64,000 nt of DNA, taken from contig JAIWNE010000070.1 of the NCBI GenBank assembly GCA_025331445.1, positions 105,516-169,515 on the forward strand, in the 5' to 3' direction. This document shows positions 62,100-64,000 of this stretch, piece by piece. The stretch is from Blakeslea trispora (taxonomy: Eukaryota; Mucoromycota; Mucoromycetes; Mucorales; Choanephoraceae). Position 1 is the first letter of the stretch; each line of letters opens with the position of its first letter. Position numbers and translations under genes: made by a program. Below the pieces are notes generated by a model. That model saw only the letters and a program-made list of their open reading frames with translations, ran no database searches and was not told the DNA's origin.

Positions 62100-63677
62100 A
62101 GAATACCATTTAATGAGATGGAGAGAATGTGAACATGTATGAAGAGTCATGTTCTTTGTCTACTAGGGTACAGTTATAGAATATCACCTATTGAAAGGGG
62201 GTAGCCAGGCACATTTGAGAGATAATAAAAGAGCAATAAAGCTTTGAGAGTTGTTTTTTTTTCTTTCTTTCAAATAGGCTTATATTACGCTTCTCTTGTG
62301 TTTGTAGTTGATACAAGGCATGATAGTCATTTTTATACTATTTGTCAAAAATAGGCTTTCTCTTTTGTTGTTCTAAACAGCTATCAGTCCAAGGCATTTG
62401 ATTGGCTGTGCACATTATCATGCATTGCTCCCTTTTTTTTTTTAAGCTATTGGTCTGGGCTTTAATGACGTAATTTTGATGCCTGTTGATCATTAAAACC
62501 ATTTATTTTTTTCTTTTCCTCCCTCTTTTCTTTTTTCTTCTTTCTTCTTTCTTCTTGTCAGTGCATGGGTAAGTATAGGTACGTATAAGCTTTTTATTCA
62601 TTCGGAGGCTGCCTAGAAGAGGTCGGCGAGACTCCCTGGGCGGTGCTTGCGAACACATACTACTAACCATCTAGGAATTCTACACGGCTTCTCATTTAGT
62701 AGTAAGGACATTGTCTTTGTGAGGATGTTGTTGCGAAACATGGGGGTCACTCTCTCTCTTTTCTTTCTGGTCTTTGCTTCCACCTCTATTGTTCTCGAGC
62801 TCCGTAGAAGGCTCCCCATTTTTTACTATACTCGCCGTCTCCTTGTTTGACTTTGTTCTCTTTGATCCACTTGAACTTTTCAAGTGCGATTCTTTACGCT
62901 ATTTGCAATTCGCTGTTTGCTGTTTTGATGACGCGTCTGGTGGCTTTTCTTTAAAAAGCATTTTATAAACTAAAGAAAATGAAAAGTGAAGGGGGGGTGA
63001 AAGAGATAAGAAAGCTTACAACAATAAACTCAATTTATGTTTAACTTTATCATATTAATTTTTTTTTTTGGCTTAAAGTATTGATGTGAGCATAACTTGA
63101 AGAATTTGAATTGACCACCTTTTAAATAAAGAAGGCTTTTAGGGCATTGTAGATGATCATGATTACCAGTAACAATATAACTGAGATGAACTTGGTAGCA
63201 CCACACTTTACTCTCACAAGTAAGCCCTGATCCATTCCTCTTTAGTTTCTTGATTATAGGATGAAGCTTGATCTTCTTTTCGACCAGATTATTATTTTAC
63301 ATGATATCAAAAGACCTTTATTTTTCTTAGTATTATTTATAAAGAACACCAAGGCTGTTGTTGTTAGCAATCAATACATGTTCTCAATTTTATTGATAAA
63401 GTCTCACTTGTTTGGCGAAACAGTTATGGATGTTTGTCTAGCAGAAGCATTTTATGATCCTCTCAATCCATGCGAGTCAAGAGTGACACAAAATGGAAGG
63501 GGAACCAAAGATATTAGACAGCGAACCCGATTCAAGAGATTTTTATTATTTTTTATTTCATTGTATTTATTGAAATTCATCGTTGTCAGTGCCGACTATT
63601 ATCACCAACACTATCACTGTTGACATATACCGAGATGCAAAACAAGAACGCGTAGAACAACTGATTAATGCCAAAAG

Positions 63678-63682
<5 letters not shown>

Positions 63683-63719
<37 letters not shown>
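63683..63719 (+). repeat. (GA)n microsatellite
   Basis: About 36 bp of uninterrupted GA dinucleotides. Confidence 0.95.
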
Positions 63720-63723
<4 letters not shown>

Positions 63724-63857
63724 GAACCGGTAACTTTATTGACAGCCGTAAGTGATTGAATGGAAAGCTATGCTTTTTTTGCATTTTGCTTCGTTTGGTT
63801 TATTGTTTAGACAGTAACTTGAAATAAAGGTACCTACAAGCATACTTTATATTTTGG

Positions 63858-63920
63858 TTGTTGTTTGTTGTTGTTGTTGTTTGTTGTTGTTGTTGTTGTG
63901 TTGTTGTTGTTGTTGTTGTT
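63858..63920 (+). repeat. (TTG)n microsatellite
   Basis: TTG/TTTG triplet-based repeat with a few interruptions. Confidence 0.9.
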
Positions 63921-64000
63921 CAATCACCAAGGTATCGGTTGCGATCTATTCCATGGCCCTTTTTTTTTCTTTCCTTTCTTTCTTTCTTTCTTTCTTTCCT

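Larger units (their letters stand above)
62100..64000. other. Gene-poor right end with microsatellites
   Basis: No confident gene. A short minus-strand Lys/Ser-rich frame (62692-62883) and a plus-strand frame (63261-63623) lack family resemblance. Repeats: (GA)n 63683-63719, (TTG)n with variants 63858-63920, (TTTC)n 63970-64000. Confidence 0.5.

Noticed and set aside
62692..62883. 63-codon minus-strand Lys/Ser/Glu-rich frame
   Set aside because: Low-complexity sequence; the upstream MLFKEKPPDASS segment ends in a stop and joins only through an implausibly short intron.
63261..63623. 120-codon plus-strand hydrophobic frame
   Set aside because: AT-rich sequence easily gives hydrophobic frames; no family, signal or splice evidence.

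Overview
The window is AT-rich nuclear DNA from a filamentous fungus, most likely an early-diverging Mucoromycota (Mucorales-type) genome. The evidence is many short GT-AG introns (about 41-90 nt), pyrimidine-rich tracts before start codons, a Tc1/mariner element and a DIRS-like tyrosine-recombinase retrotransposon. The gene set includes NELF-C/D, which Dikarya yeasts lack. No species can be named from sequence alone.

Layout. 1-3.5 kb: the 3' part of an Mvp1/SNX8-type sorting nexin, then a short Sec2/Rabin-type Rab exchange factor. 4.9-6.6 kb (-): a lysine-rich protein of unknown function. 7.4-9.5 kb (-): an eight-exon NELF-C/D (TH1) homologue, divergent from a two-exon bacterial-type RNase P protein (RnpA-like) gene at 10.3-10.7 kb. 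10.9-12.6 kb (+): a cytochrome b5/acyl-CoA dehydrogenase fusion ending in a peroxisomal-type tripeptide. It lies tail to tail with a 13-exon TRAPP-II subunit Trs120/TRAPPC9 gene (12.6-17.3 kb, -). 19.7-21.7 kb (+): an ATP-grasp-like protein. 22.4-24.5 kb (+): a bacterial RutG-type nucleobase permease with a 27-nt microexon. 24.6-26.3 kb (-): the mRNP protein Scd6/LSM14.

26.5-31.2 kb is mobile DNA: a decayed DIRS-like retroelement (gag remnant, RT, RNase H, tyrosine recombinase, inverted terminal/internal repeats) abutted on its 5' side by a mariner transposase. Next come a 100-bp TIR miniature element (32.47 kb), a degraded multi-exon gene with a 92-bp foldback (32.9-34.5 kb) and, further on, a decayed second copy of the miniature element (44.5 kb).

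35.1-41.5 kb (-): the complete NAD(P)H-dependent glutamate synthase GLT1. 44.8-47.2 kb (-): a heat-shock transcription factor preceded by 4.8 kb of gene-poor AT-rich DNA. 52.0-58.5 kb (-): three head-to-tail genes, a C2H2 zinc-finger protein, the MYST acetyltransferase Esa1 and the deadenylase Pan2. 58.5-64 kb is poor in genes. It has a 24-bp-period minisatellite, a tyrosine-recombinase fragment, a methyltransferase 3' fragment and several microsatellites.

The genes are housekeeping or regulatory (trafficking, transcription elongation, mRNA turnover, nitrogen and lipid metabolism) and do not form one pathway. The items most worth following are the NELF-C/D homologue, the nuclear RnpA-like gene, the RutG-type permease and the nested transposons. 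Exon boundaries were derived by hand from GT-AG sites, phase continuity and family similarity.
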